DNA of 64,000 nucleotides from Taudactylus pleione (GCA_031769625.1 JAUIMM010000738.1:62001-126000), one strand, 5' to 3'; positions 47,373 through 61,485 are shown, counted from the stretch's first letter. The notes: generated by a model from the letters alone, not told the origin. Made by a program: numbers and translations.

Positions 47373-48227
47373 GTAATTAATGTTTATTAATTACCGGTAA
47401 TTCTCAGGCTAGACTGGTTCTAGTCCTGCAGAGGCACGATGATATGTTCCCACTATACATTGATACTTAAAAAAATGTCTATTTGCATGGACTCTTCTAC
47501 TTATGCGACACTGTGATTTTTTAGTGTCAGATATACAGTAATTCTGCTTATCTCAGGGTGCAGTATATCTCAGCTGTTCACTCTCCCTGTTTTACTCCAT
47601 AAATCACGCTTTTTAGTCAAAATCCGCAACAGCATTACACTCACCTTTCCCATTCAAGAATCTTGAGGGTGGTTTTTCAAACACCTGGGCTTAATGTTGG
47701 GAAAATGTGAATCTTTTGATTAGAAGATTTGCCTCCAATGTCTAATATTTAAAGATAGATCATAGATAGATAGGTAGCTCGATCATTGATAAAAAGACAC
47801 TAGTTAGATACAGATGTGTCTGCATACATCTATCCTCCATGCGCTATAAGACGTGTTACAAATAACAAGTGATTTCCATGTGACTCGGTATTACAGAGCA
47901 TCTTTCCATGCGACTTTTGCCCTTGAAATGTGTCTTTATTTGCAAAGCGATGTGATTAGGATGCAAAAGCAGCTTCTACTGATTAAAATGATATTCAACA
48001 TGCCTATATTCTGTGTGTGTGACTGCGGCTGTAGGGAGACTAGGTGTATGTGAACACATCTGTAGATTGCCCAAATATAGATAGATATAAAGATAGATAG
48101 ATATAGATCAATAGATAGATATATAGATTAGATAGAGATAGTTGGATAAATAGATAGATACATAGATAGATAGATAAAGGGATAGATAGATAGATCGATA
48201 GACAGACAGATAGATAGGTAGACACTA

Positions 48228-48439
48228 TTTCTTTGGCACTTATGACTCATCTGTCGCTGTGTTGCTAGTTATCATGTCTCGCTTTGTATGTGTTGCTAGT
48301 TGTGTAAGCATGTGGTAGGGAGTATAGACTGTAAGCTCCATTGGGGCAGGGACTGAAATTAATGGGCAAGCATTTTTGTAAAGCACTGCGGAATGTATGT
48401 GCGCTATATAACAAACTGGTTATAAATAATAATAAATAA
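48228..48439 (+). mobile_element. L2 3'-end fragment, unit 17
   Basis: Hybrid, type A tail CTGGTTATAAATAAT. Confidence 0.75.
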
Positions 48440-48446
48440 TTAGATA

Positions 48447-48960
48447 CAGATACGTCCACATACATCAGTCCTCCATGTGCTTTGAGATGTGTTACAAATA
48501 ATGGGTGAGTACAATGTGACTCTGCAGCACAGAACATCTTTCCAGGTGACTTTTTCCATTAATATTTGTCTTATTTGCAAAGCGATGCGAATAGGACGCA
48601 AAAGCAGCTTCTACTGTTTAAAATGATATATGGCATGCCTACTGTATAATCTGTGTGCGACTGAGCTGTATCTGCTTGCGATATGCAACTTTACAGTGTC
48701 ACAGCCGCTGACGCTGTAATGCAGCATTTTGCATGCAGATATATCCGCAGTCGAACACAGAACATAGGCATGCCACAGATCATTTTAATCAGCATAAACT
48801 GCTTGTCCATTCTATTTTGCATCACTTTGCAATTAAGACACATTTTAAGGGGAAAAGTTACACAAAAAGTCGCTCAGTTCTATTGTGTCATGCCACAGTA
48901 TAACACTACTAGAAAGGCTGTTTAATGCAAGGGGAGACTAGGTGTATGTGAACACATCTG
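48447..48960. repeat. Foldback, unit 17 (514 bp)
   Basis: CTGCTTGCG loop region; TTTAATGCAAGGGG as in unit 0. Confidence 0.9.
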
Positions 48961-50245
48961 TTGGTTGCCCATATATAGATAGATATAGATAGATAGAGAG
49001 ATAGAGTGGTACCAATTTGTGCCATGGTCTAACGCATCTACAAGGGCTGTTTAACACGCAGTGAGGCTAGGTGTATGTGAATACATCTGCATATCGTTCA
49101 TATACTGTATAGATAGATATAGACATAGATAGATAGATAGATATAGTCCAAATTCACCCTGCCAACATGGACAGGCCCAACTGAGATATATTTGCATTTA
49201 CAGTGTATAGCAAGAACATGTTATCGCGCCTCCCAATGTTTTTTTCCAGGTGGGCGTTTTCCATGAATCAAATTGTGAGGTCAGCATCTAAGCAAACTAC
49301 AACGCTGGACTTTTGTGAGGTCTCCTTGAATCCAGACTTCTACTCATGGCAACGATCAAAGAGGAACCAACGGAAGAGGAGACCCAGAACAGGTAATTAA
49401 TGTTTATTAATTACCGGGAATTCTCAGACTAGACTGGTTCTAGTCCTGCAGAGGCACGACGATATGTTCCCGCTATACATTGATACTTAAAAAAATGTCT
49501 ATTTGCTATGGACTCTTCTTCTTATGCGACACTGTGATTTTTTAGTGTCAGATATACAGTAATTCTGCTTATCTCAGGGTGCAGTATATCTCAGCTGTTC
49601 ACTCTCCCTGTTTTACTGCATAAATCACACTTTTTAGTCAAAATCCCCAACAGCATTACACTCACCTTTCCCAACCAAGAATCTTGAGGGTGGTTTTTCA
49701 AACACCTGGGCTTAATGTTGGGAAAATGTGAATCTTTTGATTAGAAGATTTGCCTCCAATGTCTAATATTTAAAAGATAGATCATAGATAGATAGGTAGC
49801 TCGATCATTGATAAATAGACACTAGTTAGATACAGATGTGTCTGCATACATCTATCCTCCATGCGCTATAAGATGTGTTAGAAATAACGAGTGAGCGCCA
49901 TGTGACTCGGTATTACAGAGCATCTTTCCATGCGACTTTTGCCCTTAAAATGTGTCTTTATTTGCAAAGCGATGTGATTAGGACGCAAAAGCAGCTTCTA
50001 CTGATTAAAATGATACTCGACATGCCTATATTCTGTGTGTGTGACTGCGGCTGTAGGGAGACTAGGTGTATGTGAACACATCTGTAGATTGCCCATATAT
50101 AGATAGATATAAAGATAGATAGATAGATATAGATCGATAGATAGATAGATTAGATAGAGATAGTTGGATAAATAGATAGATACATAGATAGATAGATATA
50201 GGGATAGATAGATCGATAGACAGACAGATAGATAGGTAGACACTA

Positions 50246-50457
50246 TTTCTTTGGCACTTATGACTCATCTGTCGCTGTGTTGCTAGTTATCGTGTCTCGC
50301 TTTGTATGTGTTGCTAGTTGTGTAAGCATGTGGTAGGGAGTATAGACTGTAAGCTCCATTGGGGCAGGGACTGAAATTAATGGCCAAACATTTTTGTAAC
50401 ACGCTGCGGAATGTATGTACGCTATATAACAAACTGGTAATAAATAATAATAAATAA
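50246..50457 (+). mobile_element. L2 3'-end fragment, unit 18
   Basis: Hybrid, type B form GTAACACGCTGCGG and ATGTACGCTATATAA. Confidence 0.75.
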
Positions 50458-50464
50458 TTAGATA

Positions 50465-50978
50465 CAGATACGTCCACATACATCAGTCCTCCATGTGCTT
50501 TGAGATGTGTTATAAATAATGGGTGAGTACAATGTGACTCTGCAGCACAGAGCATCTTTCCAGGTGACTTTTTCCATTAATATGTGTCTTATTTGCAAAG
50601 CGATGCGAATAGGACGCAAAAGCAGCTTCTACTGATTAAAATGATATATGGCATGCCTACTGTATAATCTGTGTGCGACTGAGCTGTATCTGCATGCGAT
50701 ATGCAACTTTACAGTTTCACAGCCGCTGACGCTGTAATGTAGCATTTTGCATGCAGATATATCCGCAGTCGAACACAGAACATATGCATGCCACAGATCA
50801 TTTTAATCAGCATAAACTGCTAGTCCATTCTATTTTGCATCACTTTGCAATTAAGACACATTTTAAGGGGAAAAGTTACACGAAAAGTCGCTCAGTTCTA
50901 TTGTGTCATGCCGCAGTATAACACTACTAGAAAGGCTGTTTAACGCGAGGGGAGACTAGGTGTATGTGAACACATCTG
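50465..50978. repeat. Foldback, unit 18 (514 bp)
   Basis: Type B: ACAGTTTCACAGCC, CATATGCATGCC and TGCTAGTCC. Confidence 0.9.
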
Positions 50979-52273
50979 TTGGTTGCCCATATATATATAG
51001 ATAGATATAGATAGATAGAGAGATAGAGTGGTACCGATTTGTGCCATGGTATAACGCATCTACAAGGGCTGTTTAACGCGCTGTGAGGCTAGGTGTATGT
51101 GAATACATCTGTAGATCGTCCATATACTGTATAGATAGATATAGACATAGATAGATAGATAGATAGATATAGTCCAAATTCACCCTGCCAACATGGACAG
51201 GCCCAACTGAGTTATATTTGCATGTATAGTGTATAGCAAGAACATGTTATCGCACCTCCCAAACTTTTTTTCCAGATGTGCCTTTTCCATTAATCAAATT
51301 GTGAGGTCAGCATCTAAGCAAACTACAACGCTGGGCTTTTGTGAGGTCTCCTTGAATCCAGACTTCTACTCATGGCAACGGTCAAAGAGGAACCAACGGA
51401 AGAGGAGACCCAGAACAGGTAATTAATGTTTATTAATTACCAGTAATTCTCAGGCTAGACTGGTTCTAGTCCTGCAGAGGCACGATGATATGTTCCCACT
51501 ATACATTGATACTTAAAAAAATGTCTATTTGCATGGACTTTTCTACTTATGCGACACTGTGATTTTTTAGTGTCAGATATACAGTAATTCTGCTTATCTC
51601 AGGGTGCAGTATATCTCAGCTGTTCACTCTCCCTGTTTTACTCCATAAATCACGCTTTTTAGTCAAAATCCGCAACAGCATTACACTCACCTTTCCCATT
51701 CAAGAATCTTGAGGGTGGTTTTTCAAACACCTGGGCTTAATGTTGGGAAAATGTGAATCTTTTGATTAGAAGATTTGCCTCCAATGTCTAATATTTAAAG
51801 ATAGATCATAGATAGATAGGTAGCTCGATCATTGATAAAAAGACACTAGTTAGATACAGATGTGTCTGCATACATCTATCCTCCATGCGCTATAAGACGT
51901 GTTACAAATAACAAGTGATTTCCATGTGACTCGGTATTACAGAGCATCTTTCCATGCGACTTTTGCCCTTGAAATGTGTCTTTATTTGCAAAGCGATGTG
52001 ATTAGGATGCAAAAGCAGCTTCTACTGATTAAAATGATATTCGACATGCCTATATTCTGTGTGTGTGACTGCGGCTGTAGGGAGACTAGGTGTATGTGAA
52101 CACATCTGTAGATTGCCCAAATATAGATAGATATAAAGATAGATAGATATAGATCGATAGATAGATAGATAGATTAGATAGAGATAGTTGGACAAATAGA
52201 TAGATACATAGATAGATAGATAAAGGGATAGATAGATAGATCGATATACAGACAGATAGATAGGTAGACACTA

Positions 52274-52485
52274 TTTCTTTGGCACTTATGACTCATCTGT
52301 CGCTGTGTTGCTAGTTATCATGTCTCGCTTTGTATGTGTTGCTAGTTGTGTAAGCATGTGGTAGGGAGTATAGACTGTAAGCTCCATTGGGGCAGGGACT
52401 GAAATTAATGGGCAAACATTTTTGTAAAGCACTGCGGAATGTATGTGCGCTATATAACAAACTGGTTATAAATAATAATAAATAA
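52274..52485 (+). mobile_element. L2 3'-end fragment, unit 19
   Basis: Type A tail CTGGTTATAAATAAT. Confidence 0.75.
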
Positions 52486-52492
52486 TTAGATA

Positions 52493-53006
52493 CAGATACG
52501 TCCACATACATCAGTCCTCCATGTGCTTTGAGATGTGTTACAAATAATGGGTGAGTACAATGTGACTCTGCAGCACAGAACATCTTTCCAGGTGACTTTT
52601 TCCATTAATATTTGTCTTATTTGCAAAGCGATGCGAATAGGACGCAAAAGCAGCTTCTACTGATTAAAATGATATATGGCATGCCTACTGTATAATCTGT
52701 GTGCGACTGAGCTGTATCTGCTTGCGATATGCAACTTTACAGTGTCACAGCCGCTGACGCTGTAATGTAGCATTTTGCATGCAGATATATCCGCAGTCGA
52801 ACACAGAACATAGGCATGCCACAGATCATTTTAATCAGCATAAACTGCTTGTCCATTCTATTTTGCATCACTTTGCAATTAAGACACATTTTAAGGGGAA
52901 AAGTTACACAAAAAGTCGCTCAGTTCTATTGTGTCGTGCCACAGTATAACACTACTAGAAAGGCTGTTTAACGCAAGGGGAGACTAGGTGTATGTGAACA
53001 CATCTG
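52493..53006. repeat. Foldback, unit 19 (514 bp)
   Basis: Type A: CTGCTTGCG and ACAGTGTCAC. Confidence 0.9.
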
Positions 53007-54225
53007 TTGGTTGCCCATATATAGATAGATATAGATAGATAGAGAGATAGAGTGGTACCAATTTGTGCCATGGTCTAACGCATCTACAAGGGATGTTTAA
53101 CACGCAGTGAGGCTAGGTGTATGTGAATGCATCTGCATATCGTTCATATACTGTATAGATAGATATAGACATAGATAGATAGATAGATAGATATAGTCCA
53201 AATTCACCCTGCCAACATGGACAGGCCCAACTGAGATATATTTGCATTTACAGTGTATAGCAAGAACATGTTATCGCGCCTCCCAATGTTTTTTTCCAGG
53301 TGTGCGTTTTCCATGAATCAAATTGTGAGGTCAGCATCTAAGCAAACTACAACGCTGGACTTTTGTGAGGTCTCCTTGAATCCAGACTTCTACTCATGGC
53401 AACGATCAAAGAGGAACCAACGGAAGAGGAGACCCAGAACAGGTAATTAATGTTTATTAATTACCGGGAATTCTCAGACTAGACTGGTTCTAGTCCTGCA
53501 GAGGCACGACGATATGTTCCCGCTATACATTGATACTTAAAAAAATGTCTATTTGCTATGGACTCTTCTTCTTATGCGACACTGTGATTTTTTAGTGTCA
53601 GATATACAGTAATTCAGCTTATCTCAGGGTGCAGTATATCTCAGCTGTTCACTCTCCCTGTTTTACTGCATAAATCACACTTTTTAGTCAAAATCCCCAA
53701 CAGCATTACACTCACCTTTCCCAACCAAGAATCTTGAGGGTGGTTTTTCAAACACCTGGGCTTAATGTTGGGAAAATGTGAATCTTTTGATTAGAAGATT
53801 TGCCTCCAATGTCTAATATTTAAAAGATAGATCATAGATAGATAGGTAGCTCGATCATTGATAAATAGACACTAGTTAGATACAGATGTGTCTGCATACA
53901 TCTATCCTCCATGCGCTATAAGATGTGTTAGAAATAACGAGTGAGCGCCATGTGACTCGGTATTACAGAGCATCTTTCCATGCGACTTTTGCCCTTAAAA
54001 TGTGTCTTTATTTGCAAAGCGATGTGATTAGGACGCAAAAGCAGCTTCTACTGATTAAAATGATACTCGACATGCCTATATTCTGTGTGTGTGACTGCGG
54101 CTGTAGGGAGACTAGGTGTATGTGAACACATCTGTAGATTGCCCATATATAGATAGATATAAAGATAGATAGATAGATAGATATAGATCGTTAGATAGAT
54201 AGATTAGATAGATAGGTAGACACTA

Positions 54226-54437
54226 TTTCTTTGGCACTTATGACTCATCTGTCGCTGTGTTGCTAGTTATCATGTCTCGCTTTGTATGTGTTGCTAGTTG
54301 TGTAAGCATGTGGTAGGGAGTATAGACTGTAAGCTCCATTGGGGCAGGGACTGAAATTAATGGCCAAACATTTTTGTAACACGCTGCGGAATGTATGTAC
54401 GCTATATAACAAACTGGTAATAAATAATAATAAATAA
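54226..54437 (+). mobile_element. L2 3'-end fragment, unit 20
   Basis: Type B form, after the deleted GATA tract. Confidence 0.75.
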
Positions 54438-54444
54438 TTAGATA

Positions 54445-54958
54445 CAGATACGTCCACATACATCAGTCCTCCATGTGCTTTGAGATGTGTTATAAATAAT
54501 GGGTGAGTACAATGTGACTCTGCAGCACAGAGCATCTTTCCAGGTGACTTTTTCCATTAATATGTGTCTTATTTGCAAAGCGATGTGAATAGGACGCAAA
54601 AGCAGCTTCTACTGATTAAAATGATATATGGCATGCCTACTGTATAATCTGTGTGCGACTGAGCTGTATCTGCATGCGATATGCAACTTTACAGTTTCAC
54701 AGCCGCTGACGCTGTAATGTAGCATTTTGCATGCAGATATATCCGCAGTCGAACACAGAACATATGCATGCCACAGATCATTTTAATCAGCATAAACTGC
54801 TAGTCCATTCTATTTTGCATCACTTTGCAATTAAGACACATTTTAAGGGGAAAAGTTACACGAAAAGTCGCTCAGTTCTATTGTGTCATGCCGCAGTATA
54901 ACACTACTAGAAAGGCTGTTTAACGCGAGGGGAGACTAGGTGTATGTGAACACATCTG
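54445..54958. repeat. Foldback, unit 20 (514 bp)
   Basis: Type B. Confidence 0.9.
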
Positions 54959-56249
54959 TTGGTTGCCCATATATATATAGATAGATATAGATAGATAGAG
55001 AGATAGAGTGGTACCGATTTGTGCCATGGTATAACGCATCTACAAGGGCTGTTTAACGCGCTGTGAGGCTAGGTGTATGTGAATACATCTGTAGATCGTC
55101 CATATACTGTATAGATAGATATAGACATAGATAGATAGATAGATAGATATAGTCCAAATTCACCCTGCCAACATGGACAGGCCCAACTGAGTTATATTTG
55201 CATGTATAGTGTATAGCAAGAACATGTTATCGCACCTCCCAAACTTTTTTTCCAGATGTGCCTTTTCCATTAATCAAATTGTGAGGTCAGCATCTAAGCA
55301 AACTACAACGCTGGGCTTTTGTGAGGTCTCCTTGAATCCAGACTTCTACTCATGGCAACGGTCAAAGAGGAACCAACGGAAGAGGAGACCCAGAACAGGT
55401 AATTAATGTTTATTAATTACCGGTAATTCTCAGGCTAGACTGGTTCTAGTCCTGCAGAGGCACGATGATATGTTCCCACTATACATTGATACTTAAAAAA
55501 ATGTCTATTTGCATGGACTCTTCTACTTAAGCGACACTGTGATTTTTTAGTGTCAGATATACAGTAATTCTGCTTATCTCAGGGTGCAGTATATCTCAGC
55601 TGTTCACTCTCCCTGTTTTACTCCATAAATCACGCTTTTTAGTCAAAATCCGCAACAGCATTACACTCACCTTTCCCATTCAAGAATCTTGAGGGTGGTT
55701 TTTCAAACACCTGGGCTTAATGTTGGGAAAATGTGAATCTTTTGATTAGAAGATTTGCCTCCAATGTCTAATATTTAAAGATAGATCATAGATAGATAGG
55801 TAGCTCGATCATTGATAAAAAGACACTAGTTAGATACAGATGTGTCTGCATACATCTATCCTCCATGCGCTATAAGACGTGTTACAAATAACAAGTGATT
55901 TCCATGTGACTCGGTATTACAGAGCATCTTTCCATGCGACTTTTGCCCTTGAAATGTGTCTTTATTTGCAAAGCGATGTGATTAGGATGCAAAAGCAGCT
56001 TCTACTGATTAAAATGATATTCGACATGCCTATATTCTGTGTGTGTGACTGCGGCTGTAGGGAGACTAGGTGTATGTGAACACATCTGTAGATTGCCCAA
56101 ATATAGATAGATATAAAGATAGATAGATATAGATCGATAGATAGATAGATTAGATAGAGATAGTTGGATAAATAGATAGATACATAGATAGATAGATAAA
56201 GGGATAGATAGATAGATCGATAGACAGACAGATAGATAGGTAGACACTA

Positions 56250-56461
56250 TTTCTTTGGCACTTATGACTCATCTGTTGCTGTGTTGCTAGTTATCATGTC
56301 TCGCTTTGTATGTGTTGCTAGTTGTGTAAGCATGTGGTAGGGAGTATAGACTGTAAGCTCCATTGGGGCAGGGACTGAAATTAATGGGCAAACATTTTTG
56401 TAAAGCACTGCGGAATGTATGTGCGCTATATAACAAACTGGTTATAAATAATAATAAATAA
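56250..56461 (+). mobile_element. L2 3'-end fragment, unit 21
   Basis: Type A tail; CATCTGTTGCTGTG in the left part is private. Confidence 0.75.
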
Positions 56462-56468
56462 TTAGATA

Positions 56469-56982
56469 CAGATACGTCCACATACATCAGTCCTCCATGT
56501 GCTTTGAGATGTGTTACAAATAATGGGTGAGTACAATGTGACTCTGCAGCACAGAACATCTTTCCAGGTGACTTTTTCCATTAATATTTGTCTTATTTGC
56601 AAAGCGATGCGAATAGGACGCAAAAGCAGCTTCTACTGATTAAAATGATATATGGCATGCCTACTGTATAATCTGTGTGCGACTGAGCTGTATCTGCTTG
56701 CGATATGCAACTTTACAGTGTCACAGCCACTGACGCTGTAATGTAGCATTTTGCATGCAGATATATCCGCAGTCGAACACAGAACATAGGCATGCCACAG
56801 ATCATTTTAATCAGCATAAACTGCTTGTCCATTCTATTTTGCATCACTTTGCAATTAAGACACATTTTAAGGGGAAAAGTTACACAAAAAGTCGCTCAGT
56901 TCTATTGTGTCGTGCCACAGTATAACACTACTAGAAAGGCTGTTTAACGCAAGGGGAGACTAGGTGTATGTGAACACATCTG
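56469..56982. repeat. Foldback, unit 21 (514 bp)
   Basis: Type A with CAGCCACTGACG loop. Confidence 0.9.
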
Positions 56983-58271
56983 TTGGTTGCCCATATATAG
57001 ATAGATATAGATAGATAGAGAGATAGAGTGGTACCAATTTGTGCCATGGTCTAACGCATCTACAAAGGCTGTTTAACACGCAGTGAGGCTAGGTGTATGT
57101 GAATACATCTGCATATCGTTCATATACTGTATAGATAGATATAGACATAGATAGATAGATAGATAGATATAGTCCAAATTCACCCTGCCAACATGGACAG
57201 GCCCAACTGAGATATATTTGCACTTACAGTGTATAGCAAGAACATGTTATCGCGCCTCCCAATGTTTTTTTCCAGGTGGGCGTTTTCCATGAATCAAATT
57301 GTGAGGTCAGCATCTAAGCAAACTACAACGCTGGACTTTTGTGAGGTCTCCTTGAATCCAGACTTCTACTCATGGCAACGATCAAAGAGGAACCAACGGA
57401 AGAGGAGACCCAGAACAGGTAATTAATGTTTATTAATTACCGGGAATTCTCAGACTAGACTGGTTCTAGTCCTGCAGAGGCACGACAATATGTTCCCGCT
57501 ATACATTGATACTTAAAAAAATGTCTATTTGCTATGGACTCTTCTTCTTATGCGACACTGTGATTTTTTAGTGTCAGATATACAGTAATTCTGCTTATCT
57601 CAGGGTGCAGTATATCTCAGCTGTTCACTCTCCCTGTTTTACTGCATAAATCACACTTTTTAGTCAAAATCCCCAACAGCATTACACTCACCTTTCCCAA
57701 CCAAGAATCTTGAGGGTGGTTTTTCAAACACCTGGGCTTAATGTTGGGAAAATGTGAATCTTTTGATTAGAAGATTTGCCTCCAATGTCTAATATTTAAA
57801 AGATAGATCATAGATAGATAGGTAGCTCGATCATTGATAAATAGACACTAGTTAGATACAGATGTGTCTGCATACATCTATCCTCCATGCGCTATAAGAT
57901 GTGTTAGAAATAACGAGTGAGCGCCATGTGACTCGGTATTACAGAGCATCTTTCCATGCGACTTTTGCCCTTAAAATGTGTCTTTATTTGCAAAGCGATG
58001 TGATTAGGACGCAAAAGCAGCTTCTACTGATTAAAATGATACTCGACATGCCTATATTCTGTGTGTGTGACTGCGGCTGTAGGGAGACTAGGTGTATGTG
58101 AACACATCTGTAGATTGCCCATATATAGATAGATATAAAGATAGATAGATAGATATAGATCGATAGATAGATAGATTAGATAGAGATAGTTGGATAAATA
58201 GATAGATACATAGATAGATAGATATAGGGATAGATAGATCGATAGACAGACAGATAGATAGGTAGACACTA

Positions 58272-58483
58272 TTTCTTTGGCACTTATGACTCATCTGTCG
58301 CTGTGTTGCTAGTTATCGTGTCTCGCTTTGTATGTGTTGCTAGTTGTGTAAGCATGTGGTAGGGAGTATAGACTGTAAGCTCCATTGGGGCAGGGACTGA
58401 AATTAATGGCCAAACATTTTTGTAACACGCTGCGGAATGTATGTACGCTATATAACAAACTGGTAATAAATAATAATAAATAA
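58272..58483 (+). mobile_element. L2 3'-end fragment, unit 22
   Basis: Type B form, with GTTATCGTGTCTCG as in unit 18. Confidence 0.75.
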
Positions 58484-58490
58484 TTAGATA

Positions 58491-59005
58491 CAGATACGTC
58501 CACATACATCAGTCCTCCATGTGCTTTGAGATGTGTTATAAATAATGGGTGAGTACAATGTGACTCTGCAGCACAGAGCATCTTTCCAGGTGACTTTTTC
58601 CATTAATATGTGTCTTATTTGCAAAGCGATGTGAATAGGACGCAAAAGCAGCTTCTACTGATTAAAATGATATATGGCATGCCTACTGTATAATCTGTGT
58701 GCGACTGAGCTGTATCTGCATGCGATATGCAACTTTACAGTTTCACAGCCGCTGACGCTGTAATGTAGCATTTTGCATGCAGATATATCCGCAGTCGAAC
58801 ACAGAACATATGCATGCCACAGATCATTTTAATCAGCATAAACTGCTAGTCCATTCTATTTTGCATCACTTTGCAATTAAGACACATTTTAAGGGAAAAA
58901 AGTTACACGAAAAGTCGCTCAGTTCTATTGTGTCATGCCGCAGTATAACACTACTAGAAAGGCTGTTTAACGCGAGGGGAGACTAGGTGTATGTGAACAC
59001 ATCTG
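58491..59005. repeat. Foldback, unit 22 (515 bp)
   Basis: Type B with one inserted base in AAGGGAAAAAAGTT. Confidence 0.9.
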
Positions 59006-60304
59006 TTGGTTGCCCATATATATATAGATAGATATAGATAGATAGAGAGATAGAGTGGTACCGATTTGTGCCATGGTATAACGCATCTACAAGGGCTGTT
59101 TAACGCGCTGTGAGGCTAGGTGTATGTGAATACATCTGTAGATCGTCCATATACTGTATAGATAGATATAGACATAGATAGATAGATAGATAGATAGATA
59201 TAGTCCAAATTCACCCTGCCAACATGGACAGGCCCAACTGAGTTATATTTGCATGTATAGTGTATAGCAAGAACATGTTATCGCACCTCCCAAACTTTTT
59301 TTCCAGATGTGCCTTTTCCATTAATCAAATTGTGAGGTCAGCATCTAAGCAAACTACAACGCTGGGCTTTTGTGAGGTCTCCTTGAATCCAGACTTCTAC
59401 TCATGGCAACGGTCAAAGAGGAACCAACGGAAGAGGAGACCCAGAACAGGTAATTAATGTTTATTAATTACCGGTAATTCTCAGGCTAGACTGGTTCTAG
59501 TCCTGCAGAGGCACGATGATATGTTCCCACTATACATTGATACTTAAAAAAATGTCTATTTGCATGGACTCTTCTACTTATGCGACACTGTGATTTTTTA
59601 GTGTCAGATATACAGTAATTCTGCTTATCTCAGGGTGCAGTATATCTCAGCTGTTCACTCTCCCTGTTTTACTCCATAAATCACGCTTTTTAGTCAAAAT
59701 CCGCAACAGCATTACACTCACCCTTCCCATTCAAGAATCTTGAGGGTGGTTTTTCAAACACCTGGGCTTAATGTTGGGAAAATGTGAATCTTTTGATTAG
59801 AAGATTTGCCTCCAATGTCTAATATTTAAAGATAGATCATAGATAGATAGGTAGCTCGATCATTGATAAAAAGACACTAGTTAGATACAGATGTGTCTGC
59901 ATACATCTATCCTCCATGCGCTATAAGACGTGTTACAAATAACAAGTGATTTCCATGTGACTCGGTATTACAGAGCATCTTTCCATGCGACTTTTGCCCT
60001 TGAAATGTGTCTTTATTTGCAAAGCGATGTGATTAGGATGCAAAAGCAGCTTCTACTGATTAAAATGATACTCGACATGCCTATATTCTGTGTGTGTGAC
60101 TGCGGCTGTAGGGAGACTAGGTGTATGTGAACACATCTGTAGATTGCCCAAATATAGATAGATATAAAGATAGATAGATATAGATCGATAGATAGATAGA
60201 TAGATTAGATAGAGATAGTTGGATAAATAGATAGATACATAGATAGATAGATAAAGGGATAGATAGATAGATCAATAGACAGACAGATAGATAGGTAGAC
60301 ACTA

Positions 60305-60516
60305 TTTCTTTGGCACTTATGACTCATCTGTCGCTGTGTTGCTAGTTATCATGTCTCGCTTTGTATGTGTTGCTAGTTGTGTAAGCATGTGGTAGGGAGT
60401 ATAGACTGTAAGCTCCATTGGGGCAGGGACTGAAATTAATGGGCAAACATTTTTGTAAAGCACTGCGGAATGTATGTGCGCTATATAACAAACTGGTTAT
60501 AAATAATAATAAATAA
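60305..60516 (+). mobile_element. L2 3'-end fragment, unit 23
   Basis: Type A tail, although the foldback that follows is type B-like. Confidence 0.75.
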
Positions 60517-60523
60517 TTAGATA

Positions 60524-61037
60524 CAGATACGTCCACATACATCAGTCCTCCATGTGCTTTGAGATGTGTTATAAATAATGGGTGAGTACAATGTGACTCT
60601 GCAGCACAGAGCATCTTTCCAGGTGACTTTTTCCATTAATATGTGTCTTATTTGCAAAGCGATGCGAATAGGACGCAAAAGCAGCTTCTACTGATTAAAA
60701 TGATATATGGCATGCCTACTGTATAATCTGTGTGCGACTGAGCTGTATCTGCATGCGATATGCAACTTTACAGTTTCACAGCCGCTGACGCTGTAATGTA
60801 GCATTTTGCATGCAGATATATCCGCAGTCGAACACAGAACATAGGCATTCCACAGATCATTTTAATCAGCATAAACTGCTTGTCCATTCTATTTTGCATC
60901 ACTTTGCAATTAAGACACATTTTAAGGGGAAAAGTTACACGAAAAGTCGCTCAGTTCTATTGTGTCATGCCACAGTATAACACTACTAGATAGGCTGTTT
61001 AACGCGAGGGGAGACTAGGTGTATGTGAACACATCTG
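60524..61037. repeat. Foldback, unit 23 (514 bp)
   Basis: ACAGTTTCAC (type B mark) with TGCTTGTCC (type A mark); GGCATTCCAC is private. Confidence 0.9.
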
Positions 61038-61205
61038 TTGGTTGCCCATATATAGATAGATAGATATAGATAGATAGAGAGATAGAGCGGTACCGATTCG
61101 TGCCATGGTATAACGCATCTACAAGGGCTGTTTAACGTGCAGTGAGGCTAGGTGTATGTGAATACATCAGTAGATCGTCCATATACTGTATAGATAGATA
61201 TAGAC

Positions 61206-61236
<31 letters not shown>

Positions 61237-61342
61237 TAGTCCAAATTCACCCTGCCAACAAGGACAGGCCCAACTGAGATATATTTGCATGTATAGTGTA
61301 TAGCAAGAACATGTTATCGCACCTCCCAATCTTTTTTTCCAG

Positions 61343-61485
61343 ATGTGCCTTTTCCATGAATCAAATTGTGAGGTCAGCATCTAAGCAAACTACAATGCTG
61401 GGCTTTTGTGAGGTCTCCTTGAATCCAGACTTCTACTCATGGCAACGGTCAAAGAGGAATCAACGGAAGAGGAGACCCAGAACAG
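61343..61485 (+). pseudogene. Exon-like block, unit 24 (Val and Pro to Ser changes)
   Basis: The frame reads MATVKEESTEEETQN, with GAATCAACG in place of GAACCAACG. It is the only copy with this Pro-to-Ser change. AG and GT flanks are intact. Confidence 0.4.

Larger units (their letters stand above)
47127..49145. repeat. Unit 17, one subunit, dimer type A (2019 bp)
   Basis: Exon-like block 47230-47372, B 47811-48062, GATA tract 48063-48220. Type A marks: CAAACTTTTTTCC, CCATTAATCAAATTG, CTGGGCTTTTG, CAACGGTCAAAG, CTCAGGCTAGAC, TTGCATGGAC, AATCCGCAACAG, CCCATTCAAG and GATAAAAAGACAC. Confidence 0.95.
49146..51171. repeat. Unit 18, one subunit, dimer type B (2026 bp)
   Basis: Exon-like block 49250-49392, B 49833-50084, GATA tract 50085-50238. 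Type B marks: GTGGGCGTTTTCC, GCACGACGATATG, CTTCTTCTTATGCG, ACTGCATAAATCACAC, TTTAAAAGATAG, GTGTTAGAAATAACG, AGGACGCAAAAG in B and GATACTCGAC. Confidence 0.95.
51172..53195. repeat. Unit 19, one subunit, dimer type A (2024 bp)
   Basis: Exon-like block 51276-51418, B 51857-52108, GATA tract 52109-52266. Carries the full type A set. Differs from unit 17 by small changes such as ACCAGTAATTC for ACCGGTAATTC. Confidence 0.95.
53196..55151. repeat. Unit 20, one subunit, dimer type B (1956 bp)
   Basis: Exon-like block 53300-53442, B 53883-54134, GATA tract cut to 84 bp (54135-54218), 70 bp less than in units 18 and 22. This explains why it is the shortest unit. Confidence 0.95.
55152..57171. repeat. 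Unit 21, one subunit, dimer type A (2020 bp)
   Basis: Exon-like block 55256-55398, B 55837-56088, GATA tract 56089-56242. Full type A set. CAGCCACTGACG in its foldback loop is a private change within this part of the array. Confidence 0.95.
57172..59202. repeat. Unit 22, one subunit, dimer type B (2031 bp)
   Basis: Exon-like block 57276-57418, B 57859-58110, GATA tract 58111-58264. Full type B set, with GCACGACAATATG and one extra base in the foldback right arm (AAGGGAAAAAAGTT). Confidence 0.95.
59203..61238. repeat. Unit 23, one subunit, type A U with type B-like foldback (2036 bp)
   Basis: Exon-like block 59307-59449, B 59888-60139, GATA tract 60140-60297. U is type A, but B has GATACTCGAC and the foldback has ACAGTTTCAC, both type B marks, so the unit is a recombinant. 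Confidence 0.95.
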